Shown here: in pieces, positions 9,694 through 16,970 of the stretch | Layout of the letters: each line of letters opens with the position of its first letter | How positions within the stretch are numbered: the first letter of the stretch is position 1 | Source: an uncultured Elusimicrobiales bacterium | GTDB lineage: Bacteria; Elusimicrobiota; Elusimicrobia; Elusimicrobiales; Elusimicrobiaceae | Length of the DNA stretch: 64,000 nucleotides | Assembly: GCA_944324675.1 (NCBI GenBank) | Contig: CALUXE010000008.1 | Coordinates: 1-64,000 of the forward strand | Reading direction: 5' to 3' | Made by a program: the position numbers and the translations under genes | Notes under the pieces: generated by a model | Seen by the model: only the letters and a program-made list of their open reading frames with translations | Databases searched by the model: none | What the model was told of the DNA's origin: nothing

Positions 9694-9724
9694 AATCCCC
9701 CGGGCCAAAACCCGGGGGTTTTAA
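9694..9724 (+). terminator. Rho-independent terminator after rpoD
   Basis: The stem is CCCCCGGG (9697-9704) with CCCGGGGG (9711-9718), a 6-nt loop, then TTTT. It directly follows the rpoD stop codon. The ~230 bp from here to apt hold nothing else I could recognise. Confidence 0.92.
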
Positions 9725-9953
9725 TTAGGCGCTATATTAAAGAGAATTGTTAGACTTGCAAATATTATCGAGAATTGCCAGCAATAGCGTCTCTCACGGC
9801 GAATAAAGCTTTTCTATCCTCGTTTTAGCGCCGCCTTATACAACAATTAAACCTGCACAAAAGTTTTAATTTTAACTAAAAGCGAATGCGGATAAAATCG
9901 GGAGAAAAAGCGCGGGGCGACAAGCCCCGCGCCGCGCAAAAACCTTTAAATTT

Positions 9954-10475
9954 CTATAACGGAAGCAAAGCTTTATACGGCCTTTTCAATTTGGCTCCTC
10001 CGTTTAAGAAGCCGAGCTCGCACACAAAAGCGCAAAAAGCCACTTCCGCGCCCAAACGGCTAACCAAATCTATAGCCGCGTTAGCCGTACCGCCTGTCGC
10101 AAGAAGGTCGTCAACTATTACCACTTTGTCGGAAGATGTCAAAGCATCCTCGTGCATTTCTATTATGTCGGTGCCGTATTCCAAAGCGAATGAGGCCGAT
10201 ATAGTTTTATAAGGCAATTTGCCTTTCTTGCGGACGGGCACAAATCCGACCCCCAAAGCGTAGGCCAAAGCCGAGCCGAAAATGAAACCCCTTGATTCTA
10301 TTCCCACAATTTTTGTTATGCCCTTGCCCGAACATTCCTCGGCAAAGGAGTCTATAACCTGCTTAAATAACGACCCATCCGCCAAAAGCGGCGTTATGTC
10401 TTTAAATATAATGCCCGGCTTGGGGAAATCTTTAACGTCGCGCAAAGCTTTTAACAAATTACCGTTGTCTTTCAT
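9954..10475 (-). CDS. apt: Adenine phosphoribosyltransferase
   Basis: This 173-residue enzyme converts adenine and PRPP to AMP in purine salvage. The length is standard. The sequence shows PKPGIIFKDITPLL near the N-terminus, GIESRGFIFG, and the PRPP-binding loop VVIVDDLLATGGTA. The start at 10475 lies inside the last codons of the upstream sigma factor (17-bp overlap), so the two are probably translationally coupled. Why a sigma factor and a salvage enzyme are coupled is not evident. Confidence 0.95.
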   Translation of the reverse strand: MKDNGNLLKALRDVKDFPKPGIIFKDITPLLADGSLFKQVIDSFAEECSGKGITKIVGIESRGFIFGSALAYALGVGFVPVRKKGKLPYKTISASFALEYGTDIIEMHEDALTSSDKVVIVDDLLATGGTANAAIDLVSRLGAEVAFCAFVCELGFLNGGAKLKRPYKALLPL

Positions 10476-11607
10476 TTTTCTTACCTTTCTTTATCTTCTT
10501 AATATTTTTGCCGAGCGGACTTTTTGAAATCGGCGTCTTCCCGTTCTTGGGTTTATATTCTTTGCCGCGATTGTCTTTGAGCGTCTTTGTCTTCTTTGGC
10601 CGCGGTTTAAAAGTGTTCCGTTCCGCCGCTTTCTTCGCGGCGGCCTTTATTTTCATCAGTTTCGTCGCCTTAGGGCTATATACCGATATGGCGTCGCCTA
10701 AGATATTGGTCTTTTCTTTTATATCCAGGCCCGTATGGACTTTTCTTGTGCTATGGTTCATTTCCGCGAATTCAAAAAGGCCCATCTGTTCGGCTTTTTT
10801 GCGCACCGTCCTGACGGCGCGCTCCTCTATCTGTCTGACGCGCTCCCTGGAAATACCCATCTTTTCGGATACTTCCGCCAAAGTCAGCGGCTCCTCGGAA
10901 GCTATGCCGTAGCGCATAATTAAAATTTCTTTATCGCGCGGATTTATCTCTTCCAATATCGCCAAAAGCGCTTTATTGGAAGCGGCATCCGTAACCAAAT
11001 TGTCGGGATTGCCCTTGCCGTAATCGGTTATTGTATCTTCAAGCGTCATATCTTCTTCTTCGCTCAAAGCGGAAGAAAGAGAATCCACGCTGTAGGCCGC
11101 GCTTAAAGTATCCAAAATGGAACGCACCTGCCTGGCGGAAATATTCATCTCGGAAGCCACTTCCTTCAGGCTGGGCTCTCGGCCGAGTTTCTCTTTAAGT
11201 TTATCCCAAGTCTTACCCCAAAGGCGCAGATTGTCCCAGGCGTGCGACGGTATTTTTATCATACCGCTTTGCTCCTCCACCGCGCGGCGGATATATTGCT
11301 CTATCCAGTGTATGGCGTATGTGGAAAAGCGAAAGCCTTTGGACGGATCAAATTTGTCTATAGCCTGCAAAAGGCCGAGGTTGCCCTCCTCTACCAAATC
11401 CATCAAATCCATGCCGCTTCTTGCGAAGCGTTTGGCGGTCGGGATAACCAGCCTAAGATGCATTTGGACGAGTTTCTCCCGCGCGTCCCTGTCCCCCGCT
11501 TTGGCCCTTTTCCAAAGCGCGCCTTCCTGCTCTCTGTCGATTTTTTTGACCAGAGAACTTATATTCTTAAAATATTCGTTTGTAGAGTCCACGCCTTTTT
11601 CTTCCAT
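10459..11607 (-). CDS. Second sigma-70 family factor with a lysine-rich C-terminal tail
   Basis: This 382-residue protein has region 2 (DLVEEGNLGLLQAIDKF, TYAIHWIEQYIRRAVEE), region 3, and region 4 with [20 protein letters not shown] ending near residue 270. It lacks a region 1.1 and the long insert of the primary sigma, so it looks like a group 2 or RpoS/RpoH-like factor. The remaining ~100 residues are not part of any sigma region I know. They are very rich in Lys, Arg, Asn and Pro and end in a run such as KNIKKIKKGKKNERQR, a probable disordered nucleic-acid-binding tail. A TATGAT box 6 nt before ATG 11607 suggests a leaderless mRNA. apt overlaps its end. Confidence 0.9.
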   Translation of the reverse strand: MEEKGVDSTNEYFKNISSLVKKIDREQEGALWKRAKAGDRDAREKLVQMHLRLVIPTAKRFARSGMDLMDLVEEGNLGLLQAIDKFDPSKGFRFSTYAIHWIEQYIRRAVEEQSGMIKIPSHAWDNLRLWGKTWDKLKEKLGREPSLKEVASEMNISARQVRSILDTLSAAYSVDSLSSALSEEEDMTLEDTITDYGKGNPDNLVTDAASNKALLAILEEINPRDKEILIMRYGIASEEPLTLAEVSEKMGISRERVRQIEERAVRTVRKKAEQMGLFEFAEMNHSTRKVHTGLDIKEKTNILGDAISVYSPKATKLMKIKAAAKKAAERNTFKPRPKKTKTLKDNRGKEYKPKNGKTPISKSPLGKNIKKIKKGKKNERQR

Positions 11608-11613
11608 ATGTAT

Positions 11614-11619
11614 ATCATA
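11614..11619 (-). promoter_or_regulatory. -10 box of the second sigma gene, leaderless start
   Basis: TATGAT (complement of 11614-11619) ends 6 nt before ATG 11607 with no Shine-Dalgarno between. With the usual 6-7 nt spacing, transcription would begin at the start codon. No convincing -35 was seen. Confidence 0.45.
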
Positions 11620-11736
11620 CTACATATTTAAGGTTATTGTAAAAGTTAAAAAACGGCTTTCCATTGCTCGTAAAACACAGGCCAAAACCAATAATTTTTC
11701 TCTTTCGGCGATGGGGCGAAAGACAGGGCAAGAGTT

Positions 11737-12753
11737 TTAAATTTTATCAATATACCATCTTACGGTATGCTCCAGCGCCTCGTTAAAAGGGGTGCTCGGT
11801 CTCCAGCCCAAATCTTTTTTTATTTTGGAATAGTCTATACCGTAACGTCTGTCGTGGCCAGGCCTGTCGGCGACGAATTTTATCTGTCTGGAATAATCCC
11901 CCCCGTTTGGCTTAAACTTGTAAAGCAAATCGCAAATGCGTTTTACCAAAGTAAGGTTGTCAATTTCGTTGCCCGCGCCGATATTGTAAGTTTCGCCGGG
12001 GCGCGCTTTATGGAAAATCAAATCCAATGCTTGGCAGTGGTCCCGCACGTAAAGCCAATCCCTGATATTGCCGCCGTCGCCGTAGACGGGTATATTTTCC
12101 CCGATTAAGGCGCAGCGTATGACGGTGGGAATAAATTTCTCGCCATGTTGACACGGCCCAAAATTGTTGGAGCAGTTGCTTATCGTAACGTTAAGCCCGA
12201 AAGTTTTAATGTAAGAACGGGCTATCAAATCGGCCGAGGCTTTGCTGGCGCTGTAAGGAGAATTTGGCTCAAAGCGGGAGCTTTCCGTAAAAAGGCCGCT
12301 GTCGCAGGAGCCGTAAACCTCGTCGGTAGACACCAAATGAAACCGCGCATGGCGGTACCGCTCTTTAACTTCAAAAGGCCCATTATGCCACGCCTCGTAA
12401 GCAATAGAAAGAAGATTGAAACTGCCTTCTATATTGGTCTTGATAAATTCCCGCGGGCTCTTTATGGAATTATCCACGTGCGAACACGCCGCCAAATGGA
12501 ATACCCCGTCGACGCCGTATCGCCTAAAAATATCTTTTACCAAAACCTCGTCGCAAATATCGCCCTTGATAAAGACGTAATTGTCCAAAGACGAAACTTC
12601 CTTCAAATTGTCCAAATCCGCCGCGTAGGTGAGTTTATCCAAATTTATTATGCGGTAGTTCTTGTATTTCTTCGCCAGCAGACAAACTAGGTTGGCCCCG
12701 ATAAAGCCCGCCCCGCCGGTAACAAGAATATTCCTTTCAAATTCATTTTTCAT
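11737..12753 (-). CDS. rfbB: dTDP-glucose 4,6-dehydratase
   Basis: This ~338-residue short-chain dehydrogenase-type enzyme makes dTDP-4-keto-6-deoxyglucose. It shows the NAD-binding NILVTGGAGFIGANL, the DKLTYAADLDNL signature of RfbB, and the catalytic region STDEVYGSCD with YSASKASAD (YxxxK). ATG 12753 is chosen because it overlaps the rfbC stop by 11 bp and begins right before the Rossmann fold; an in-frame TTG at 12786 would only add an unconserved segment. It is the last gene of rfbA-rfbC-rfbB on the minus strand. No rfbD (reductase) is present here, so dTDP-rhamnose synthesis must be completed elsewhere, or another 6-deoxysugar is made. Confidence 0.95.
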   Translation of the reverse strand: MKNEFERNILVTGGAGFIGANLVCLLAKKYKNYRIINLDKLTYAADLDNLKEVSSLDNYVFIKGDICDEVLVKDIFRRYGVDGVFHLAACSHVDNSIKSPREFIKTNIEGSFNLLSIAYEAWHNGPFEVKERYRHARFHLVSTDEVYGSCDSGLFTESSRFEPNSPYSASKASADLIARSYIKTFGLNVTISNCSNNFGPCQHGEKFIPTVIRCALIGENIPVYGDGGNIRDWLYVRDHCQALDLIFHKARPGETYNIGAGNEIDNLTLVKRICDLLYKFKPNGGDYSRQIKFVADRPGHDRRYGIDYSKIKKDLGWRPSTPFNEALEHTVRWYIDKI

Positions 12754-13309
12754 ATTTAAATACGGGGTTTTTATTGTACTCGTCAAAAGAGCTCAGCGCC
12801 AAATCCTTATCGCTGAGCATTGGGCTAATCCCTCGCAAATCCCAATCGATGTTAAGGGCGGGATCGTCAAATCTTATCCCTCCCTCAGATAACTGATTAT
12901 AAAAATTATCGCATTTATAAAAAACCTTCGCGCCGTCGCTTAAAACCAAAAAGCCGTGCGCAAATCCCCGCGGCACAAAAAGTGTCAGGCCCTCTTCCCC
13001 GTTTAAAGTTATTTTTTTAAACCGCCCGAAACTCGGGCTGCCCAAGCGCAAATCCACTATCACATCTTCTATCAATCCCTCAAGCACTCTAAGTAATTTC
13101 GCTTGGCAGTACTCGCCTTTTTGAAAGTGCAACCCCCTCAAAACGCCGCGCGAGGAATAAGATTCATTTTCCTGCACAAACCGCGCGTTTATTCCGAGTT
13201 CGGAAAAAGCTTTTTGATTATAACTCTCAAAGAAACAACCGCGCGCGTCTTTAAAAATACGCGGCTTAAGCAGTTTCGCGCCGTTTAAAAATTCCCCTAT
13301 TATTTCCAT
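12743..13309 (-). CDS. rfbC: dTDP-4-dehydrorhamnose 3,5-epimerase
   Basis: This ~188-residue cupin-type epimerase has the normal RfbC length. Typical motifs are KPRIFKDARGCFFESYN, the QENESYSSRGVLRGLHFQ block with the catalytic His, and FVPRGFAHGFLVLSD. The start is taken as ATG 13309, which overlaps the rfbA stop; the TTG further upstream (13327) only adds MRRRGL. It sits between rfbA and rfbB with overlaps on both sides, so the three genes form one tight operon for an activated deoxysugar used in surface polysaccharide. Confidence 0.93.
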   Translation of the reverse strand: MEIIGEFLNGAKLLKPRIFKDARGCFFESYNQKAFSELGINARFVQENESYSSRGVLRGLHFQKGEYCQAKLLRVLEGLIEDVIVDLRLGSPSFGRFKKITLNGEEGLTLFVPRGFAHGFLVLSDGAKVFYKCDNFYNQLSEGGIRFDDPALNIDWDLRGISPMLSDKDLALSSFDEYNKNPVFKYEK

Positions 13310-14178
13310 AAGCCCTCGGCGTCGCAATTTAAAAGATAATCGCCGTAAGGGGTGCCCTTCATTCCCTCGGCGCGCTTGAGCAGAGCGGCGCGGTCTATCC
13401 AGCCCTTTTCAAAGGCGATAGCCTCAAGGCAGGCCGTCTTTATGCCTTGGCGGGTTTCTATGCTCTCTATAAAAGTGGAGGCCTTTATCAAATCCTCGTG
13501 CGTACCGGTATCAAGCCAGGCTATGCCGCGCTCCATAAAATTAACACGCATAAGGCCTTTTTCCAGATAGGCGTTATTGATGTCCGTTATTTCAAGCTCG
13601 CCGCGCGCCGAAAATTTAAGCCCGCGCGCTATTTGCGATACTTGGCTATCGTAAAAGTACAAACCCGTTACCGCCCACGGCGAGGCCGGCTTTGAAGGCT
13701 TCTCCGTTATCTTCGTCGGCTTGCCTTTATCGTCAAAACCTATGACGCCGTAAGCCGCGGGATTAACCACCCAGGAAGCGAAAATCTCCGCCCCCTCTTT
13801 AAGCGCGGCCGCCCGCAAAAGCATTTCTTCCAAGCCAGAACCGTAAAAGATATTATCGCCCAGTATCAAAGCGACATTATCGCCTGCGATAAAATCCTGC
13901 GCCAAAATAAAAGCCTGCGCTATACCTTTGGGCTGTGGCTGTTCTATATAGGTAAAATTGAGGCCCAATTCCCGCCCGTCGCCAAAAAGCGCTTTGAAAG
14001 CGGGCAAATCTCTCGGGGTGGAAATAAGCGCGATATCCCTTATGCCCGCAAGCATCAATACCGAAAGCGGATAATAAACCATCGGCTTGTCATAAACGGG
14101 AATAAGCTGTTTTGACACCGCGAAAGTCGCCGGGAACAGACGGCTGCCCGTTCCGCCGGCAAGGATAATGCCCTTCAT
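13300..14178 (-). CDS. rfbA: Glucose-1-phosphate thymidylyltransferase
   Basis: This 292-residue nucleotidyltransferase joins dTTP and glucose-1-phosphate to give dTDP-glucose. The N-terminus KGIILAGGTGSRLFPAT is the nucleotide-binding signature, followed by SKQLIPVYDKPMVYYPL, ILGDNIFYG and EKPSKPASPWAVTGLYFYD, all diagnostic of RfbA/RmlA. A GGAGG lies about 5 nt before ATG 14178. It is the first gene of the rfbA-rfbC-rfbB operon. Confidence 0.96.
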   Translation of the reverse strand: MKGIILAGGTGSRLFPATFAVSKQLIPVYDKPMVYYPLSVLMLAGIRDIALISTPRDLPAFKALFGDGRELGLNFTYIEQPQPKGIAQAFILAQDFIAGDNVALILGDNIFYGSGLEEMLLRAAALKEGAEIFASWVVNPAAYGVIGFDDKGKPTKITEKPSKPASPWAVTGLYFYDSQVSQIARGLKFSARGELEITDINNAYLEKGLMRVNFMERGIAWLDTGTHEDLIKASTFIESIETRQGIKTACLEAIAFEKGWIDRAALLKRAEGMKGTPYGDYLLNCDAEGLWK

Positions 14179-14301
14179 ATTTCCTCCGTCATACGATAAA
14201 GAGATTATATCATAAAAAATAAAGACGAAAGCGGACGGCTTGTATTTTAAAACAAAAGGATTATACTAATAAACGGCGGACAAATCCGCTTGGGGGTAAA
14301 T

Positions 14302-14631
14302 ATGAGCAAAGTGACAAACGTAACGGAAGGAAACTTCTATCAGGAAGTGCTAAAAGGCGAAATGCCGGTATTGGCGGAATTTTTCGCCTCGTGGTGCGGG
14401 CATTGCAAAAATATGGAGCCGATATTAAATGAGCTAAGCGCGGAATATTTCGGTAAAGTAAAAATATGCGCCGTTGACATAGATAAAACGCCGCAAGCCG
14501 CCGCGGCCTACGCCGTGCGGGCGATACCGACATTTTTGCTTTTTAAAGACGAAAACTCTTACGAGCGCTTCAGCGGAGAGATGAGCAAAGCGGCTTTAAA
14601 AGAGAAAATAGAGGCTTCTCTAAAGAAATAA
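14302..14631 (+). CDS. trxA: Thioredoxin
   Basis: This 109-residue thioredoxin-fold protein has the active site FFASWCGHCKNMEP and the cis-Pro segment VRAIPTFLLFKD. The dipeptide between the cysteines is GH rather than the GP of E. coli thioredoxin. CGHC is common in disulfide isomerase-type and some bacterial thioredoxins and tends to raise the redox potential. There is no signal peptide, so it should act in the cytoplasm. GGGGGT just before ATG 14302 serves as ribosome site; the longer reading frame from TTG 14290 would start inside that site. Confidence 0.92.
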   Translation: MSKVTNVTEGNFYQEVLKGEMPVLAEFFASWCGHCKNMEPILNELSAEYFGKVKICAVDIDKTPQAAAAYAVRAIPTFLLFKDENSYERFSGEMSKAALKEKIEASLKK

Positions 14632-14670
14632 AATCTTGAATGCCGTTATAACGCCCGTTGAGGAGGATGT

Positions 14671-14699
14671 TTTCCGAGATTTGCATAAAATGGTAAAAT
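14671..14699 (+). promoter_or_regulatory. Candidate promoter of tRNA-Arg
   Basis: TGG followed by TAAAAT (14694-14699) forms an extended -10, with a weak TTTCCG 17 bp upstream. The tRNA begins 11 nt after the -10 box. Confidence 0.45.
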
Positions 14700-14709
14700 T
14701 AAGATATAA

Positions 14710-14784
14710 GCGCCCATAGTTCAATGGATAGAATAGCGGCCTCCGAAGCCGTTGGTGCAGGTTCGATTCCCGCTGGGCGCACCA
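14710..14784 (+). tRNA. tRNA-Arg (CCG)
   Basis: A complete cloverleaf: acceptor GCGCCCA with TGGGCGC, anticodon loop CTCCGAA giving anticodon CCG, and T-loop GTTCGATTC. The 3' ACCA (14781-14784) is encoded, unlike the other tRNAs in this window. Confidence 0.96.
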
Positions 14785-14789
14785 GTTTT

Positions 14790-14822
14790 AAAGGCGCTTA
14801 CTAAAAGCGCCCTTTTTGTTTT
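14790..14822 (+). terminator. Rho-independent terminator after tRNA-Arg
   Basis: GGCGCTT pairs with AAGCGCC around a 5-nt loop, followed by a run of T (TTTTTGTTTT). It begins a few bases after the tRNA end. Confidence 0.85.
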
Positions 14823-14928
14823 AATCCCCTTTTGCCAAGTTGACAAATACTAATATAAAATAATAATATTGGTATAGCTATTTGACAATTTATCTTTCAT
14901 ACTGTCATAACAAATTTTGAAACATATC

Positions 14929-15557
14929 ACTTTGACAGGACTGAAAAAACAGATTTGTTTCAATCTTGATTAAGAACAGACTCTGAATCAACACGTTTTG
15001 ACAGGACTGAAAAAACAGATTTGTTTCAATAAAGAGCTTTTGGAAAGTTTTCCGGCTGTCGTTTTGACAGGACTGAAAAAACAGATTTGTTTCAATAAGC
15101 GGAGCGGTTGGAAGCATTGCGAGAATGTTTTGACAGGACTGAAAAAACAGATTTGTTTCAATCTTTTACCGCTGCTTCTTCCGCCCTTAAGCGTTTTGAC
15201 AGGACTGAAAAAACAGATTTGTTTCAATAAAACTTTTTCTTTCCCTATAATAGGGCAAGTTTTGACAGGACTGAAAAAACAGATTTGTTTCAATGGATTA
15301 CTTTAGGTATCTTGTAGCCCCGTTGTTTTGACAGGACTGAAAAAACAGATTTGTTTCAATTGTTTGTACCCGTCATGGCGCATAATGCGTGTTTTGACAG
15401 GACTGAAAAAACAGATTTGTTTCAATCTCTTTCGTATTAAACTGCGGTGCGTATTGTTTTGACAGGACTGAAAAAACAGATTTGTTTCAATTAACAGGAT
15501 ATAAACAATTCATAAACACCTGTTTTGACAGGACTGAAAAAACAGATTTGTTTCAAT
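14929..15557 (+). CRISPR. Type II-C CRISPR array, 10 repeats and 9 spacers
   Basis: The 36-bp repeats begin GTTTTGACAGGACTG and end TTTGTTTCAAT. They start at 14929, 14995, 15061, 15127, 15193, 15259, 15325, 15391, 15456 and 15522. Spacers are 30 bp, except one of 29 bp (15427-15455). Nine repeats are identical; the one at 14929 differs in its first two bases (AC for GT), which marks it as an array end. The GTT...AAT orientation, and the matching tracrRNA anti-repeat downstream, place crRNA on the plus strand, opposite to the cas genes. No separate leader was recognised. Each repeat contains TTGACA (repeat positions 4-9) and TGTTTCAAT (positions 28-36), which could act as a promoter in every unit. 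Confidence 0.98.
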
Positions 15558-15576
15558 AGCATTGTATAGATAACAA

Positions 15577-15688
15577 CTGTATTTTATGCTTTATCCGTTT
15601 TATTTTCAGTTATGTCTTAACATAGGAAAGGAAATCGTACCTCTGTAAGAATAATCTTATACGTAAGGTTAACCTTTCAACCTTTTAA
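15577..15688 (+). ncRNA. tracrRNA (inferred)
   Basis: The anti-repeat lies at 15593-15621: TTTTCAGTTATGTCTTAAC (15603-15621) matches the reverse complement of the repeat's first 19 bases at 15 of 19 positions, and ATCCGTTTT extends the match. Downstream come a nexus-like stretch, then a stem TGTAAGA-ATAA-TCTTATA (15644-15661). A final hairpin AAGGTT...AACCTT (15665-15684) runs into TTTT (15683-15686). This order (anti-repeat, hairpins, terminator) is the standard tracrRNA layout. It begins within 40 bp of the last repeat and ends about 20 bp before the cas2 stop. A TATAGA at 15565-15570 or the last repeat's own extended -10 could start it. The 5' end is approximate. Confidence 0.82.
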
Positions 15689-15707
15689 TATGAAAGATAT
15701 TTTGTCT

Positions 15708-16034
15708 TTACCAAAATTGCAGCTGCTCGCCTAAATTATCCTCTTTATTGATTTGGCGCCTTTTTTTAGCTTCAACGGCGCTTATTGTAATGCTGGTCTT
15801 CCATTGGGCATCCGTTATAAAAAAGCATTGGATATTGCCTGTCGTCGGGCTGATTATTTTTAGGTTATGGATGGCGGAATCTTTCTTTTCCGTACTTATG
15901 GCATTCTTGGCGTAGACGGAATACTGCAGCATTAAAAAGCCGCTGTCCAAAAGAGCATGGCGGAAGCGGGCGGCCTCACGGCGTTCTTCTTTGGTATCGG
16001 TGGGTAAATCAAATAGGACTATCAGCCAACCCAT
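15708..16034 (-). CDS. cas2: CRISPR-associated endoribonuclease Cas2
   Basis: This 108-residue ferredoxin-fold protein partners with Cas1 in spacer integration. It shows the typical opening WLIVLFDLPTDTKEERREA with the conserved Asp, and SVYAKNAIS. The start is taken as ATG 16034, which has AGGAG about 10 nt upstream. A TTG 33 bp further up would put that site inside the coding region. It ends the cas9-cas1-cas2 operon, and its stop faces the convergent tracrRNA with about 20 bp between them. Confidence 0.94.
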   Translation of the reverse strand: MGWLIVLFDLPTDTKEERREAARFRHALLDSGFLMLQYSVYAKNAISTEKKDSAIHNLKIISPTTGNIQCFFITDAQWKTSITISAVEAKKRRQINKEDNLGEQLQFW

Positions 16035-16056
16035 ATAATATTTGCTCCTTGGGCAA

Positions 16057-16953
16057 TTACTCCTCAAAAGAAACTCCTTTCAAAGACGGCAGTTTTATAT
16101 ATTTGGTATCCCCGTATTTATAGGCCTTGCTTATGGAACTTACATAAAAATCCACCGCGGCGGGAAGGCTTAACTTTCTGGCGGAAGATATATCTATCCT
16201 TGCTTTAAGCAGATCTTTGGCGCAATGCTTGACGAAGGTTTCTATCTTCATACGAGGATTGTTTTTATGATAGCGCAGCAATATATAATCGCAGAACGGG
16301 CGCAGCGGCTCTATCAAATCGTAAACCAGCGGCGCGCTTCTAAACCGATAGCGGTGATATATCCCCAATACGGGGCTTAGGCCGTGTATCAAAATGCTTC
16401 GGTGCACTAAGGCCGACATCACGGCATAACAATAATTAAGCATACCGTTTATCGGGCTTTGCGCATTTTGATATTCCCTTTTCTTGGGGGCGTTTTTGCC
16501 GAAAGATTTAAAAAATATCTTCCAATAATGGCGGGCGATATTGCCTTCCGCCAAGTCCGATTTCTCCAGATAGCGCCATATTTTATGTTCTTTGCACAAG
16601 GCGTCAAGAAGGCAGGCCTGGTTTTCGCTTTTAGCCCTAAGAATGATATTCCACAGAGCGGCCCTGAAATAGGGCGGCATATTCATTTGAGTTTCAAATA
16701 TTTCATTATGGACTATTCTGTGTAAACCGATACTGTATCCTATCGGTTTATAGGAAGAATCACAATGCATTATAACGGCATTATTTTCTATCAGGCGAGA
16801 GAAACTCTCCCCGGAAAAGGACACGCCCCTCGCCGCTATTATTACGGCCAGAATATCGCATAGGGGAAGCCTCTTTTCCGTTTTATCCGGCAAAGTACAT
16901 ACCAGGCAGCCCCTGTCTATACCTATAAAGCTGCCGTGGTTTAATATATGCAC
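16057..16953 (-). CDS. cas1: CRISPR-associated endonuclease Cas1 (type II)
   Basis: This is the integrase subunit of spacer acquisition, about 298 residues. Metal-binding residues can be placed in DLAEGNIARHYW (Glu), GIYHRYRF (His) and LIEPLRPFCD (Glu/Asp). It lies 17 bp after cas9 and 22 bp before cas2, in the three-gene order of type II-C loci with no csn2 or cas4. The start is uncertain. GTG 16953 is about 20 nt from the GGGGG that ends cas9. An in-frame ATT at 16968 sits 5 nt from that GGGGG and would add five residues. Confidence 0.94.
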   Translation of the reverse strand: MHILNHGSFIGIDRGCLVCTLPDKTEKRLPLCDILAVIIAARGVSFSGESFSRLIENNAVIMHCDSSYKPIGYSIGLHRIVHNEIFETQMNMPPYFRAALWNIILRAKSENQACLLDALCKEHKIWRYLEKSDLAEGNIARHYWKIFFKSFGKNAPKKREYQNAQSPINGMLNYCYAVMSALVHRSILIHGLSPVLGIYHRYRFRSAPLVYDLIEPLRPFCDYILLRYHKNNPRMKIETFVKHCAKDLLKARIDISSARKLSLPAAVDFYVSSISKAYKYGDTKYIKLPSLKGVSFEE

Positions 16954-16970
16954 AATATGAGTTGTAATAT

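Noticed and set aside
12753-12786. Longer rfbB frame starting at TTG 12786
   Set aside because: The added residues are not part of the family, and ATG 12753 overlaps the rfbC stop in the usual operon fashion.
13310-13327. Longer rfbC frame starting at TTG 13327
   Set aside because: It adds only MRRRGL; ATG 13309 matches the family start.
14905-15306. Open frames on both strands across the CRISPR array with repeating peptide units
   Set aside because: They are translations of the 36-bp repeats (36 + 30 = 66, a multiple of 3) and have no start signals; the array explains them.
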